Origin: Agitococcus sp.
GTDB lineage: Bacteria > Pseudomonadota > Gammaproteobacteria > Pseudomonadales > Moraxellaceae
DNA length: 64,000 nucleotides
Direction of reading: 5' to 3'
Assembly: GCA_030646715.1 (NCBI GenBank)
Contig: JAUSLJ010000014.1
Coordinates: forward strand, 1-64,000
The notes beneath the pieces were generated by a model. The model ran no database searches. It saw only the letters and a list, made by a program, of their open reading frames with translations, and was not told the DNA's origin. The position numbers were made by a program, and so were the translations under genes. This document shows positions 45,579-55,792 of the stretch, one piece after another. How positions within the stretch are numbered: the stretch's first letter is position 1; every line of letters begins with the position of its first letter.

Positions 45579-46436
45579 TTAAACAGGCCGACGTGTCAAC
45601 TTAGCCAGCACACGATAAATGGTATCGCGCATTTCGTGACGATGGACAATCATATCCACTGTACCGTGATCGAGTAAAAACTCAGAACGTTGGAAACCTT
45701 CGGGTAAGACTTGGCGCACCGTTTGCTCAATGACGCGTGGCCCTGCAAAGCCAATTAAGGCATAGGGTTCGGCAATATTCAAATCACCTAACATCGCCAA
45801 ACTCGCTGAGACACCCCCATAAACAGGGTCGGTTAATACCGAAATATAGGGAATACCGTTCATTTTTAATTGTTCAATGACGGCTGAAGTCCGCGCCATT
45901 TGCATCAGTGAAAACAAGGCTTCTTGCATCCTTGCGCCACCCGATGTCGAAAAACACACTAAGGGAATTCTTTCACGCAAGCAAATTTCAGCCGCACGGA
46001 CAAAACGACCTCCAACCACCGCGCCCATTGAGCCACCCATGAAATTAAACTCAAAGGCTACCGCGACTAATGGCATTTCGTTCACTGTGCCTCTCATCGC
46101 AATCAAGGCATCTGTTTCACCTGTCGCTTTTTGAGCGTCAGTTAAGCGGTCAATATATTTTTTACTATCTTTAAAATTGAGTCGGTCTTCGGGTTGTAAA
46201 TCCATGCCGACTTCTTCACGGCCTTCAGGGTCTAAAAATGAATCTAAACGCTCACGAGCATTGATCCGTAAATGATGATCGCATTTGGGGCAAACGTGTT
46301 GATTTCGTTCGACTTCGGCCTGATACAGCACCGAATCACATTTCGGACATTTCCGCCAAACGCCTTCAGGAACCGAGACTTTACGTTCTTCGGCTTGTTT
46401 GCCTGCATTCGGTAGAATTTTTCCCAGCCAACTCAT
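45579..46436 (-). CDS. accD: Acetyl-CoA carboxylase carboxyltransferase subunit beta
   Basis: AccD pairs with AccA to transfer carboxyl from biotin to acetyl-CoA for fatty acid synthesis. The zinc ribbon has C30-x2-C33 and C49-x2-C52, followed by the crotonase-like carboxyltransferase core with [30 protein letters not shown] and [14 protein letters not shown]. The length of 285 residues is typical. It sits between trpA and folC, as in many gammaproteobacteria. Confidence 0.96.
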   Translation of the reverse strand: MSWLGKILPNAGKQAEERKVSVPEGVWRKCPKCDSVLYQAEVERNQHVCPKCDHHLRINARERLDSFLDPEGREEVGMDLQPEDRLNFKDSKKYIDRLTDAQKATGETDALIAMRGTVNEMPLVAVAFEFNFMGGSMGAVVGGRFVRAAEICLRERIPLVCFSTSGGARMQEALFSLMQMARTSAVIEQLKMNGIPYISVLTDPVYGGVSASLAMLGDLNIAEPYALIGFAGPRVIEQTVRQVLPEGFQRSEFLLDHGTVDMIVHRHEMRDTIYRVLAKLTRRPV

Positions 46437-46463
46437 GGCAGTGCCCTCGTGTGTTTTTCTTGA

Positions 46464-46497
46464 TTAAGACTTAGGCGGTGCGCTGCGTAAGTCTTAA
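46464..46497. repeat. Inverted repeat TTAAGACTTA between trpA and accD
   Basis: TTAAGACTTA (46464-46473) is perfectly inverted at 46488-46497 around GGCGGTGCGCTGCG. The inner sequence matches the repeat at 22025-22043, so this is a second copy of that extragenic repeat family. It could fold in the trpA-accD mRNA; no T-run follows, so I do not call it a terminator. Confidence 0.55.
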
Positions 46498-46506
46498 CTC
46501 TATCGA

Positions 46507-47313
46507 TTAAATACTATCCATTGCTTGACGCATTTCTGCCATCAAACGCTGTAACTCGGCTGGAATCAGATCAGGTGTTTGCCCTAATTCGGCAATACGG
46601 TTGACTAAAACCGAGCCAACCACCACGCCATCGGCATAATGAGCGACAGCAGCGGCGGATTCGGCATCCTTAATACCAAAACCCACACCAATAGGCAAAT
46701 CACTAAAACGACGAATCGTTGCCACACGCTCAGCAACTGCATCAACATCCAAGGTATTTGAGCCTGTTACCCCTTTGAGCGAGACATAATACACATAACC
46801 ACTGGCTGCGGCGGTAATGCTTTGAATACGCTCATCGGTCGAGGTAGGTGCTAACAAGAAAATAGGATCAATGTGATGTTGTTTTAAGGTCATGGCCAAA
46901 CAGGCGGCTTCTTCGGGCGGTAGGTCAACGGTTAAGAGACCATCAACACCTGCGTTTTGTGCGGCTTTGGCAAAGACTTCATAACCAATAATTTCTAGCG
47001 GATTGAGGTAACCCATTAACACGACAGGAGTTTTACTGTCTTGTTGACGAAATTCACTGACAATATTTAAGACATCGTTGGTGCTTGTGCCATGAACTAA
47101 AGCACGTTCGTGTGCTTTGGTAATCGTCGGGCCATCGGCCATTGGGTCAGAGAACGGCACACCTAACTCAATGACATCTGCACCACCCGCCACGAGGGCG
47201 TGCATCATCGCAACTGTATATTTAGGGTGGGGGTCGCCTGCGGTAATATAAGGAATTAACGCCTGACGTTGTTGGCTTTTTAATGCGGCAAAACATGCCT
47301 GAATACGGGACAT
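46507..47313 (-). CDS. trpA: Tryptophan synthase subunit alpha
   Basis: TrpA splits indole-3-glycerol phosphate to indole and glyceraldehyde-3-phosphate. The TIM-barrel signatures are intact: Glu in [18 protein letters not shown], Asp in [12 protein letters not shown] (general acid/base pair), and the phosphate site GVGFGI. The start is the ATG of MSRIQACF with AGGAA 6 bases upstream; the frame runs 18 bases further upstream without support. It is 61 bases after trpB. Confidence 0.95.
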   Translation of the reverse strand: MSRIQACFAALKSQQRQALIPYITAGDPHPKYTVAMMHALVAGGADVIELGVPFSDPMADGPTITKAHERALVHGTSTNDVLNIVSEFRQQDSKTPVVLMGYLNPLEIIGYEVFAKAAQNAGVDGLLTVDLPPEEAACLAMTLKQHHIDPIFLLAPTSTDERIQSITAAASGYVYYVSLKGVTGSNTLDVDAVAERVATIRRFSDLPIGVGFGIKDAESAAAVAHYADGVVVGSVLVNRIAELGQTPDLIPAELQRLMAEMRQAMDSI

Positions 47314-47337
47314 AACAATTTCCTGATACATTTTATC

Positions 47338-47367
47338 TCTCGCCTTCGATTGATATTAAAGGCGAGA
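47338..47367. repeat. Hairpin in the trpB-trpA spacer
   Basis: TCTCGCCTT (47338-47346) is perfectly inverted at 47359-47367 with a 12-base loop, directly between the trpB stop and the trpA ribosome site. There is no T-run, so it is more likely an mRNA structure affecting stability or processing than a terminator. Confidence 0.45.
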
Positions 47368-47374
47368 AAACAAC

Positions 47375-48586
47375 TTAAGCGATGACAATACCGTCTAATT
47401 TAGCGACCGTGAGCAAGTCTTTATCGCCACGACCTGACAAATTACAAATAATAATTTTGTCTTTATCCATTGTCGGTGCAAGTTTATGCACATACGCCAA
47501 AGCATGACTCGACTCTAAGGCGGGAATAATGCCTTCGGTTTTGGTGACATGACGGAATGACGCTAAGGCTTCATCATCGGTAATAGCAACATAATTGACA
47601 CGGCCAATATCTTTTAACCAACTGTGCTCTGGGCCGACACCGGGGTAATCTAAACCTGCGGAAATCGAATGCGTTTCAATGATTTGACCGTTTTCATCCG
47701 CCATTAAATAGGTACGATTACCGTGTAAGACACCGATTTTTCCTGCTGTTAACGGTGCGGAATGACGACCCGTTGCCACGCCATCACCCGCGGCTTCGAC
47801 ACCGTACATGGCAACAGTTTCATCTTCAAGAAACGGATGAAATAAACCAATGGCATTAGAACCGCCACCGACACAGGCCACCAAGGCATCAGGCAAACAC
47901 CCTGCTTGTGCTAAACATTGTTGACGCGCTTCACGGCCAATAATGGATTGAAAGTCACGCACTAACATGGGGTAAGGATGCGGGCCTGCCACGGTACCAA
48001 TCGCATAATAGGTATCATCAACGTTAGTGACCCAATCACGCATGGCTTCGTTCATGGCATCTTTAAGCGTTTTTGAACCAGAGGTCACAGGAATAACGGT
48101 TGCGCCTAAAAGCTTCATCCGATAGACGTTTGTCGCTTGGCGTTTTACGTCTTCTTCACCCATATAAACGACACATTCCATGCCTAAACGCGCAGCAATC
48201 GTCGCAGTAGCAACGCCATGTTGACCTGCCCCTGTTTCGGCAATAATACGGCTTTTACCTGAGTGTTTGGCTAATAAGGCTTGGCCAATGGTGTTATTAA
48301 CTTTGTGTGCGCCAGTGTGATTTAAGTCTTCACGTTTGAGATAAATCTGTGCACCACCCAATTCACGACTCCAGCGCTCAGCGTGATACAACGGCGATGG
48401 ACGACCAACATAATGCGCTAAATCACGGTCAAAATCGGCGCGGAATGTTGGGTCATCTTTTAGATTGTTATAGAGTTTTTCTAAATCTAATAACGCACTC
48501 ATCAAAGTCTCAGAAACAAAGCGACCACCATGCACACCAAAATGGCCACGAGCATCAGGAAAATTACTATATTGAATCGCAGTCAT
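47375..48586 (-). CDS. trpB: Tryptophan synthase subunit beta
   Basis: TrpB is the PLP enzyme that joins indole and serine to tryptophan. The PLP-binding Lys lies in [15 protein letters not shown], the catalytic Glu in [15 protein letters not shown], and the phosphate site in [11 protein letters not shown]. The length of 403 residues is normal. The start overlaps the trpF stop (ATGA), so trpF and trpB are translationally coupled. Confidence 0.97.
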   Translation of the reverse strand: MTAIQYSNFPDARGHFGVHGGRFVSETLMSALLDLEKLYNNLKDDPTFRADFDRDLAHYVGRPSPLYHAERWSRELGGAQIYLKREDLNHTGAHKVNNTIGQALLAKHSGKSRIIAETGAGQHGVATATIAARLGMECVVYMGEEDVKRQATNVYRMKLLGATVIPVTSGSKTLKDAMNEAMRDWVTNVDDTYYAIGTVAGPHPYPMLVRDFQSIIGREARQQCLAQAGCLPDALVACVGGGSNAIGLFHPFLEDETVAMYGVEAAGDGVATGRHSAPLTAGKIGVLHGNRTYLMADENGQIIETHSISAGLDYPGVGPEHSWLKDIGRVNYVAITDDEALASFRHVTKTEGIIPALESSHALAYVHKLAPTMDKDKIIICNLSGRGDKDLLTVAKLDGIVIA

Positions 48587-49248
48587 GCTGCATTTACTCC
48601 CGCCATAAAAGCTTGTAAAAGCGTAAATTGTTTAATGCCTTTGCTGGCTTCAACACCACCGCTGACGTCAACCGCATAAGGCTGCGTCAAATGAATGGCT
48701 TCGCTGACATTTTCGGGGGTTAAACCACCCGCAAGAATTAACGGTTTTTGACTGGCTGGCCAATGTCGCCAATCAAAGGTTTCGCCTGTGCCACCTTTCA
48801 ATTGCGGATGCCATGCGTCTAATAAAATGGCACTGGCATCAGGATATTCGGCTATTTTAGCGTGAATATCGCTATCGGGTTGCATTCTCAGTGCTTTGAA
48901 CCACGGCTTGCTAAACTGACGACAATATTCGGCAGACTCATCACCATGAAATTGCAACTGGCTTAATGGCACAGTGGCTAAGACTTCACGCACATACTCA
49001 GGTGTCGCATCCACAAACAAACCAACCGCAGACACAAACGGCGGCAAGGCCAAAATGATCGCTTGCGCTGTTTTGATGTCAACTGCACGCGGACTGGGTT
49101 GATAAAAGACAAAACCCAAAGCATCCGCACCCAAGCTTACGGCATCGAGTGCATCGGCCAAACGAGTTATGCCACAGATTTTAACGCGAGTTCGATAGGA
49201 CAAGGCTAGGTCTGCTTGAATAATGGAATAAGATGGCGATTGTAACAA
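48583..49248 (-). CDS. trpF: Phosphoribosylanthranilate isomerase
   Basis: TrpF converts PRA to CdRP in tryptophan synthesis. The signatures [15 protein letters not shown] (catalytic Cys), [22 protein letters not shown] and DVSGGVE (catalytic Asp) are present. No ATG lies in the upstream part; the options are TTG at 49246-49248 (used here) and TTG at 49201-49203, which would give the usual length of about 206 residues. Neither has a clear ribosome site, so the start is uncertain. The coding region for the domain is complete. Confidence 0.9.
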   Translation of the reverse strand: MLQSPSYSIIQADLALSYRTRVKICGITRLADALDAVSLGADALGFVFYQPSPRAVDIKTAQAIILALPPFVSAVGLFVDATPEYVREVLATVPLSQLQFHGDESAEYCRQFSKPWFKALRMQPDSDIHAKIAEYPDASAILLDAWHPQLKGGTGETFDWRHWPASQKPLILAGGLTPENVSEAIHLTQPYAVDVSGGVEASKGIKQFTLLQAFMAGVNAA

Positions 49249-49366
49249 AGCAGACGACGATTGCTAGCGACAATTGTAGGTCTAATATACAGATGTCCCC
49301 AATACACTACTGCCTTTTCTAACATAAGCTGTCTAAAATAGACGTTCTATTTGAGGAGAGCCGCTC

Positions 49367-49789
49367 ATGCTTTGGCTAAAAGCCTTTCATGTGATTGCGA
49401 TGGTATGTTGGTTTGCAGGTTTATTTTATTTACCGCGTTTATTTGTCTATCACGCCCAAAGTACCGACACGCTGAGTATTGAACGCTTTAAAGTCATGGA
49501 ACGTAAACTGTATCGTGGCATTATGTGGCCATCGTTGGTGCTGACTTTTGTCTTTGGGTTTGCCATGATTGCCAATGCGCCCGACTATTATTTGGCGCAA
49601 CATTGGTTACACGCCAAACTGGTTTTAGTGGCACTTCTGGTGGTATATCATCTATTTTGTGGCCATTATCGCCAACAACTCGCAAATGACAACAGCCAAA
49701 AATCTCACGTTTTTTTCCGATTCTTTAATGAATTACCCGTACTATTGTTGGTGGCGATTGTTATTTTAGTGATTGTGAAGCCATTTTAA
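49367..49789 (+). CDS. hemJ: Protoporphyrinogen IX oxidase HemJ
   Basis: HemJ is the membrane-bound oxidase for protoporphyrinogen IX in many proteobacteria lacking HemG and HemY. The 140 residues have four membrane helices. The conserved H8 in WLKAFHVIAMVCWFAGLFYLPRLFVYH, LYRGIMWPSL and a Lys/His segment (HWLHAKLVLVALLVVYH) fit the family. GAGGAGA lies before the ATG. It heads a plus-strand group with thiD and thiE-hemL, which links it to tetrapyrrole synthesis. Confidence 0.92.
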   Translation: MLWLKAFHVIAMVCWFAGLFYLPRLFVYHAQSTDTLSIERFKVMERKLYRGIMWPSLVLTFVFGFAMIANAPDYYLAQHWLHAKLVLVALLVVYHLFCGHYRQQLANDNSQKSHVFFRFFNELPVLLLVAIVILVIVKPF

Positions 49790-49808
49790 TTCTGCAAAGA
49801 GAAAAGTT

Positions 49809-50594
49809 ATGCGCCCTGTCGTACTCTGTTTTAGTGGCTTAGACCCGTCGGGTGGCGCAGGACTTCAAGCAGATATTGAAACCATCGCCGCTTTTGGCGC
49901 ACACGCCGCCGTCGTTTGTACTGCATTAACCATTCAAGATAGCCAACAAGTGTATGGTTTTGAAACCGTTCGTGCCGAACTACTGCAAGCACAAGCCGAA
50001 AAAATTCTCGCTGATTTACCCGTTAAAGCCATTAAATGCGGCATGTTGGGTTCAATCGAAACGATTGCCGTCATTGAGCGTATTGCTCACACTCACCCTC
50101 ATATCCCCTTAGTGTTAGACCCTGTGTTGGCTGCCAATAGTGGCGGAGGTTTAACGGCGGGTGATTTTATTCAGCATATTCACCGTTTATTTGCATTTGC
50201 GACAGTTATCACCCCCAATACGGTAGAGGCACAACGATTATCGTCCTTTCACCTACCCCACCAAGAAGCCGAATTAATTGCCGACTTAACACAACAAGGC
50301 GCAAAGGCTATTTTACTGAAAGGTGGCCATGAGTCGGGCTTGATGATTCACAATCGTCTCTACCAACACGGCAAACTCAGCCAAAGTAGTCAATGGCCGC
50401 GTTTAGCAGGAGAGTTTCATGGCTCGGGCTGTACCTTAGCGTCAGCCATTGCCGCAGGACTCGCACAGGGTTTAAGCTTAGGCATAGCCATCACACGTGC
50501 CGAAGTATGGCTACACGAGGCATTAAAAAACGCCGATAAACCTCATGCGGATGGCCAATCTATCCCTTATCGCCGTACATTTTTAGGACGTTAA
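49809..50594 (+). CDS. thiD: Hydroxymethylpyrimidine/phosphomethylpyrimidine kinase ThiD
   Basis: ThiD phosphorylates HMP twice for thiamine synthesis. The ribokinase-like signatures are present: LCFSGLDPSGGAGLQADIET near the start, VLDPVLAANSGGG, and GEFHGSGCTLASAIAAGLA with the anion hole and catalytic Asp replaced in the usual GSGC-x(3) loop context. The length of 261 residues is normal. Its stop codon is directly followed by the ATG of the thiE-hemL fusion. Confidence 0.94.
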   Translation: MRPVVLCFSGLDPSGGAGLQADIETIAAFGAHAAVVCTALTIQDSQQVYGFETVRAELLQAQAEKILADLPVKAIKCGMLGSIETIAVIERIAHTHPHIPLVLDPVLAANSGGGLTAGDFIQHIHRLFAFATVITPNTVEAQRLSSFHLPHQEAELIADLTQQGAKAILLKGGHESGLMIHNRLYQHGKLSQSSQWPRLAGEFHGSGCTLASAIAAGLAQGLSLGIAITRAEVWLHEALKNADKPHADGQSIPYRRTFLGR

Positions 50595-52541
50595 ATGACT
50601 CATTCTTTTGCTATGGGCTTGTATCTCATTACTGATAACAATCTTGAAACCGCAAAACTATTATCTGTGGTTGAAGCTGCGCTCAAAGGCCAAACCAAAA
50701 TCATTCAATATCGAGATAAATCAACTGATAGCCAAAAGCGACTCTGCGAAGCTCAAGCCTTAAAACAATTATGTGATACTTACCAAGCTGAACTAATCAT
50801 TAACGATGATGTCGCCTTAGCCGAAGCTGTGGGTGTAGGGGTGCATTTAGGGCGTGGTGATGGTTCGATTGCTGCTGCCCGTCAGCGTTTAGGAAAAGAT
50901 AAAATTATTGGTGCAACATGCCATAACTCACTGATTTTCGCCCAACAAGCAGTAGACGAAGGCGCAAGTTATTTGGCATTTGGTGCATTTTTTCCCTCAG
51001 CCACCAAACCCAATGCTGCCTTAGCTGATGTGGCAATTTTGCAATCCGCGCAACAATTTAACTTGCCTATCGTTGCTATTGGCGGCATAACCCTAGAAAA
51101 TGCCGCACCATTAATGAAAGCAGGCGCACATTGTGTCGCTGTTGTTCATGATATTTGCGCGCTCCCCATTGCTAACATTCAGCAACGGGCAAATGCCTAT
51201 CACGAATTATTTACAGCACACGCGTCAAAATTGAGAGAAACTTTCACCATGAGCCGTAACCAAGAACTTTTTGCTGCTGCCTGCCGTCATATTCCGGGTG
51301 GAGTCAATTCACCTGTTCGGGCGTTTAAAGGCGTAGGTGGTACACCTGTCTTTATTAAAAAAGGGCAAGGAGCGTATTTGTGGGATGCCGATGGTAAGCA
51401 ATATATTGATTATATTGGTTCATGGGGGCCGATGATTGTCGGTCACGCCCACCCTGCCATTGTCAAAGCAGTACAAGAAGCGGCGGTTGATGGCTTAAGT
51501 TTTGGCGCACCTACCGAAGCCGAAATTTTAATGGCCGATAAAGTCTGCGAAATCATGCCATCAATGGACATGGTACGCATGGTCAGCTCAGGCACAGAAG
51601 CGACCATGAGCGCGATTCGTTTGGCGCGTGGCTATACCAAGCGCGATAAATTATTAAAGTTTGAAGGCTGCTATCACGGTCATGCCGACTCTTTATTGGT
51701 AAAAGCAGGTTCAGGTTTACTGACTTTGGGCGTACCCACATCTTTGGGCGTACCTGCCGACCTCGCTAAACATACACTCACACTCCCCTACAACGATAGC
51801 GACGCACTGAAACAACTGTTTGCAGAAATGGGCAATGACATTGCCTGTGTGATCGTTGAGCCCGTTGCTGGCAATATGAACTGTGTACCGCCAAAACTGG
51901 AATTTTTGCAAACCATGCGTCAACTGTGTACCGAATACGGCGCTGTCTTGATTTTTGATGAAGTGATGACAGGTTTCCGTGTCGCTTTAGGTGGTGCACA
52001 AGCCTTGTACAACATTACGCCTGACTTAACATGTTTAGGCAAAGTGATTGGCGCAGGTTTACCCGTTGGTGCATTTGGTGGCAAACGTGCCATTATGGAA
52101 TGTATCGCACCGTTGGGTGGAGTTTATCAAGCAGGTACATTGTCAGGTAATCCATTAGCCATGCGCGCAGGTTTGGCGATGTTTGAACTCATTAGCGAAC
52201 CGAGTTTTTATACTCAACTCAGTGCTAATTTGGGAAAACTATTAGCAGGTTTACGCGCACGCGCTCACGCCGCAAGTATTCCTTTTACTACCACTCAAGT
52301 CGGTGGCATGTTTGGTTTGTACTTTAGCGATAAAGCAGAGATTACCTCTTATGATGATGTCATGGCTTGCAACGTCGAGCGTTTCCGTGAGTTTTTTCAT
52401 TTGATGTTAGATGCAGGTATTTATTTAGCACCTTCTGCTTTTGAAGCGGGCTTTATTTCCAGCGCCCACAGCGATGCCGAAATTGAAGCGACACTGAACG
52501 CCGCAGAACGTGCTTTCGCCCAATTAAGCAAACAGGCTTAA
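50595..52541 (+). CDS. Fused thiamine-phosphate synthase (ThiE) and GSA aminomutase (HemL)
   Basis: One open frame of 648 residues joins two enzymes that are usually separate. Residues 1 to about 210 are ThiE ([47 protein letters not shown]), which joins HMP-PP and THZ-P. Residues 219-648 are glutamate-1-semialdehyde 2,1-aminomutase HemL ([61 protein letters not shown] Lys in [18 protein letters not shown]). There is no stop between them. An internal ATG at 51249 (residue 219, MSRNQELF) with GAGAG about 10 bases upstream could still give a separate HemL. In relatives thiE and hemL are adjacent genes, so the fusion could have come from loss of the thiE stop. Confidence 0.9.
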   Translation: MTHSFAMGLYLITDNNLETAKLLSVVEAALKGQTKIIQYRDKSTDSQKRLCEAQALKQLCDTYQAELIINDDVALAEAVGVGVHLGRGDGSIAAARQRLGKDKIIGATCHNSLIFAQQAVDEGASYLAFGAFFPSATKPNAALADVAILQSAQQFNLPIVAIGGITLENAAPLMKAGAHCVAVVHDICALPIANIQQRANAYHELFTAHASKLRETFTMSRNQELFAAACRHIPGGVNSPVRAFKGVGGTPVFIKKGQGAYLWDADGKQYIDYIGSWGPMIVGHAHPAIVKAVQEAAVDGLSFGAPTEAEILMADKVCEIMPSMDMVRMVSSGTEATMSAIRLARGYTKRDKLLKFEGCYHGHADSLLVKAGSGLLTLGVPTSLGVPADLAKHTLTLPYNDSDALKQLFAEMGNDIACVIVEPVAGNMNCVPPKLEFLQTMRQLCTEYGAVLIFDEVMTGFRVALGGAQALYNITPDLTCLGKVIGAGLPVGAFGGKRAIMECIAPLGGVYQAGTLSGNPLAMRAGLAMFELISEPSFYTQLSANLGKLLAGLRARAHAASIPFTTTQVGGMFGLYFSDKAEITSYDDVMACNVERFREFFHLMLDAGIYLAPSAFEAGFISSAHSDAEIEATLNAAERAFAQLSKQA

Positions 52542-52550
52542 GGCGTAACG

Positions 52551-53840
52551 GTGAACATATTTCGTGGAATGATGACTCGTTTACAACGCAAGCCTTTAGC
52601 CACCGCAATGGGCCTGTCGTTGTTCGTACATTTTGCCATTTTTTGGGATGGTGAATTTGAGCTGCCTGATTTTAGTCCAGACTCACCCGACGAAGTATTA
52701 TCCAAGAAAAAAGCCGACTCTATTCCACGCGTTAAACTTACAATTAAACCGCCTGCACGTCCTAAGCCTCAACTAGGGGCGGCAATAGTCACGCTGATAG
52801 AAGAAGCACCTCCTGCGGCCGAAAAAGTAGCACCCGCAAAACCCAAACAACCCAAGAAAAATGTCGCCACCAAAAAGCCTAAAGCGGAAAAACCCGAAGA
52901 ACCGATCAATGGCGACAACTTAGCGAATCAAGGGCTAAAACCGCCTGAAAATCCATTAAGCGACAAACCCGAAGATGTGCCAAATAGTGATAAAGTGATA
53001 CCTCTAGGGGATAACTTACCGCCACCACCCGAAGAAATTGCTAAAACTCCTGCTCCGCCACTAGATGAGCCGCCGCCATCTTTTCCTGTAGAAATTCATG
53101 CTCGCTATAAAGCTAGCTTTAAAGGTATTGGCGTAGAAATCAGACAAACTTGGCGTATGGAAGGCGAAAATTATAGTATCGAAAATGAAGCATCTAAATT
53201 TGGCTTTAAAGCACGGATGATCAGTGAAGGCCGCGTATCCAATAATGGTATTAGCCCCGAAAAATATCGAATGTACCTGAATAGCAAGTTACGCAGCTTT
53301 GCCGATATAGACCGAAGCACAAATAGCATTCGTTTTGGTAAAACGGATGAAGTCAAATACACCACTATTCAAAATGAAATTCAAGATGCGGCCAGTTTAC
53401 CGTTTCAAGTCGCGGTCAGTTTTACAGGTGCAGAAAGCCGACAAATGCAAGTCACCACAGGCAGTTCGGTTTACAACATTGAATTAAAATTACTCTCTGA
53501 AGAAATGGTCAAATTGCCCGCAGGGGTGATTAGAACCCTGCATTTGCAGGGTCAGCGTATTAACCTGAGTACAGGCACAACACAACAAGGGTATGATGTC
53601 TGGCTTGCGCCCGACTATCGCAACTTTCCTGTAAAGTTTAGAGGGCCGACGAGCAAAGGTGAAGTGATGGAATACAGCCTAAAAACCTTGTCATTTGAAG
53701 GGCAAACGGTGTTAGGTAAAAACTTAAAACCTGAGCCAGAAACACCCGATACCGACACCCTACCACCTGAGTTTTTAGAACACACTGATGTAAAACAAGA
53801 GCATCAACCCGCGCTAAATATCGGGGAAGATGCACCTTAA
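52551..53840 (+). CDS. DUF3108-domain protein with TonB-like N-terminus
   Basis: The start is GTG with AAGGCG upstream. A short N-terminal membrane helix (about 19-36, TAMGLSLFVHFAIFW) is followed by a Pro/Lys-rich spacer (about 50-180) like that of TonB. The DUF3108 domain (about 190-405) includes VEIHARYKASFKGIGVEIRQTW and YDVWLAPDYRNFPVKF. DUF3108 proteins are envelope proteins of unproven role; many are periplasmic. The length of 429 residues is long for the family because of the spacer. It begins 10 bases after hemL and is convergent with the transporter gene. Confidence 0.85.
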   Translation: MNIFRGMMTRLQRKPLATAMGLSLFVHFAIFWDGEFELPDFSPDSPDEVLSKKKADSIPRVKLTIKPPARPKPQLGAAIVTLIEEAPPAAEKVAPAKPKQPKKNVATKKPKAEKPEEPINGDNLANQGLKPPENPLSDKPEDVPNSDKVIPLGDNLPPPPEEIAKTPAPPLDEPPPSFPVEIHARYKASFKGIGVEIRQTWRMEGENYSIENEASKFGFKARMISEGRVSNNGISPEKYRMYLNSKLRSFADIDRSTNSIRFGKTDEVKYTTIQNEIQDAASLPFQVAVSFTGAESRQMQVTTGSSVYNIELKLLSEEMVKLPAGVIRTLHLQGQRINLSTGTTQQGYDVWLAPDYRNFPVKFRGPTSKGEVMEYSLKTLSFEGQTVLGKNLKPEPETPDTDTLPPEFLEHTDVKQEHQPALNIGEDAP

Positions 53841-53851
53841 TGGTGGATGGA

Positions 53852-54670
53852 TCAATCCATATTTCTTTGCCAACACCACAATAATACTCCCACCATCACA
53901 TACATCAACAAACCAAACGCTAATACTGTTGGTAAGAGATTGGCTGCATTCGGCAATACCGCTAATAAAGATAAAACCAAAGTTAGGTTACGTACTAAGG
54001 TCGCCAATACAACCGTACGACGCACGGCCAAAGTGCGCTCAAACAGAGGAGGCACAACAAATATCATCACTAATACACAGGCTGCTAATAAAGGCTCAAT
54101 CGGACCAGTCAAGATTTCTTGGCCATATCGTAATGCTAAAGCAAGCACTAATAAAATCACCAACAGACCACCCACACGCTCAAGACGCGGCTGCCATAAT
54201 TTCGCCCATTGAGAAAAAAGCTGGCTGATAAAACTTCCTAATAACAACGGAATCAAGGTGATCGCTAATAAATAGCCTGCTAAATAACCTAATGACAAGC
54301 TTTCTGAATTGATCCAACCAATCATCGAAAAAACCGTAATTGCCCCAAGACTCACCCCCAATAAAAAGATAATGAGTTGTGCAATCAAACGTTGTGAGCC
54401 TTTGACTTGTTTGACAAATGCGCCTGCCGAAGTACCACCCGCCGCCGCAATACACAAAGCCATAGCCGACAAACTTGCCGATGAAAAAACATTCATGCTT
54501 TTTAGTGCGACTAACATCAAAGACGGAATCAGTAAGTTATACATCAGCACGCGCGCAAAAATTAACTGACTGAGTTTATCGGCTTTCGCTGAATCATTAG
54601 GATGCAAACCCAACGCGAACATAATGACTAGCGTATTGGCCATCGCCCAAAAATCAATGATGTTTTGCAT
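53852..54670 (-). CDS. BASS-like membrane transporter of the ars-type cluster
   Basis: About eight or nine membrane helices are seen in 272 residues (MQNIIDFWAMANTLVIMFAL; AAGGTSAGAFVKQVKG; IIFLLGVSLGAITVFSMIGW; VILLVLALALRYG). The pattern with a Gly-rich GGTSAGAF between helices fits the bile acid:sodium symporter (BASS) superfamily, which also contains arsenite (Acr3) and other exporters. The ATG overlaps the flavoprotein stop (TAATG), so the two are translationally coupled. The substrate is not shown; by context it may be an arsenic or organic compound. Confidence 0.7.
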   Translation of the reverse strand: MQNIIDFWAMANTLVIMFALGLHPNDSAKADKLSQLIFARVLMYNLLIPSLMLVALKSMNVFSSASLSAMALCIAAAGGTSAGAFVKQVKGSQRLIAQLIIFLLGVSLGAITVFSMIGWINSESLSLGYLAGYLLAITLIPLLLGSFISQLFSQWAKLWQPRLERVGGLLVILLVLALALRYGQEILTGPIEPLLAACVLVMIFVVPPLFERTLAVRRTVVLATLVRNLTLVLSLLAVLPNAANLLPTVLAFGLLMYVMVGVLLWCWQRNMD

Positions 54671-55743
54671 TAGCAACAGCCTTGTAACAAGTGAGTTGTC
54701 TGAGGATTTTTTAGATACCGTTGAAGATGTTTAACTACATAACGTGCATCATCACCCACGCCGCGTAATGTAGCCGATGCGTGTGAGCGTTGCCACGGCA
54801 TACCAACAAAATATAAGCCCTGAATAGTTGTACCAATACCATTTTCTTGTTGGGGAGTATCTGAGGAACCATCTCCGATTAACTCATTGATATAATTAGG
54901 TAAATGGCTAAATCCTGTGGCTAACAATAAAGTATCTATTGGCAAAGACGAATCAGACCATTGCAAACCATCGGCAGTTAAACGCTCAAATATGCGCTGA
55001 TAACGAATACGTCCACTCTCTACGGCTTGACGATATTTTCCTTGGTCTAAAACAGGTGTTTCTTTACCGAGTAACCATTTACCCCATCGCCCTGTATCTA
55101 GACCTGTCCACTTCAACCAAAAATGAATATCTTGGCCTAAAACACGTTGCTTTTGAAATAGCGGTGCTTGGCGTGATGTGAGTATGACCTCGTGCATAGC
55201 AGATAATTCATAAGCAATTTGCAATGCAGAATTACCCGCACCAACTACCGCCACACGCTGTCCCAAAACATCTGCAGGTGAACGATATGCCGCGGAATGT
55301 AACACTTGCCCCTTAAAGTCAGTCAATCCTTTAAAATTAGGGATATTCGGTTGATGAAAAGGCCCACTCGCAACGACGACAGCCCGTGCAAAATAGTCAG
55401 TATGTGTCGTCCTTAGACAAAAAAGCTCATCTTGCCGTTGGATGTTAGTCACGCGGGTATTAAAGTGGATTGGAAAGGCAAAATGCTGGGCATAACGCTC
55501 AAGATAGTCCACCACTTCATCACGCGTAGGATATCGTGTTAAATCGCCCGTAAACGACAACTCAGGCAAGCTAGAATATCGAGCAGGGGAAAATAAGGTC
55601 AGACTGTCATAATATTTTGGCCACGAACCCACAGCGCGCTCCCCTGCCTCCAAAAGAAGAAAATTTAAACCTTTTTTTTGCAAAGCATGAGCCGTTACTA
55701 AACCTGCCTGCCCTGCACCAATCACCACGACATCGTATACCAT
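54670..55743 (-). CDS. ArsO-like FAD/NAD(P)-dependent oxidoreductase
   Basis: A flavin-containing monooxygenase-like protein of 357 residues. The FAD Rossmann motif DVVVIGAGQAGLVTAHAL lies at the N-terminus and the NAD(P) motif VAVVGAGNSALQIAYEL in the middle; the FMO-type PNIPNFKG region and the LLATGF motif are also present. The chain ends in QGCC. Genes of this type in arsenic clusters are called arsO. It lies between an ArsR gene and a transporter, in the order regulator-oxidoreductase-transporter. The start is the ATG of MVYDVVV; a GTG 6 bases upstream is less likely. Confidence 0.8.
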   Translation of the reverse strand: MVYDVVVIGAGQAGLVTAHALQKKGLNFLLLEAGERAVGSWPKYYDSLTLFSPARYSSLPELSFTGDLTRYPTRDEVVDYLERYAQHFAFPIHFNTRVTNIQRQDELFCLRTTHTDYFARAVVVASGPFHQPNIPNFKGLTDFKGQVLHSAAYRSPADVLGQRVAVVGAGNSALQIAYELSAMHEVILTSRQAPLFQKQRVLGQDIHFWLKWTGLDTGRWGKWLLGKETPVLDQGKYRQAVESGRIRYQRIFERLTADGLQWSDSSLPIDTLLLATGFSHLPNYINELIGDGSSDTPQQENGIGTTIQGLYFVGMPWQRSHASATLRGVGDDARYVVKHLQRYLKNPQTTHLLQGCC

Positions 55744-55756
55744 AATCACACCTATA

Positions 55757-55765
55757 TTTCCCGAA
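55757..55765. promoter_or_regulatory. Repeated TTTCCCGAA motif upstream of the ArsO-like gene
   Basis: TTTCCCGAA occurs here and again at 56095-56103 upstream of the ArsR gene. In both cases it lies on the upstream side, 12-20 bases before a start codon, in an AT-rich context (TATATTTCCCGAAC and TATTTTCCCGAAT). It could be part of an ArsR operator shared by both transcripts. CTAACGAAATGTTAG (55766-55780) next to it is a 5-bp inverted repeat. Confidence 0.45.
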
Positions 55766-55792
55766 CTAACGAAATGTTAGCTATTACAATAA

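Noticed and set aside
53830-54228. Two plus-strand frames of 120-130 codons in the transporter region
   Set aside because: They are antisense to an eight-helix membrane protein that is translationally coupled to its upstream gene; their sequences lack any family features.
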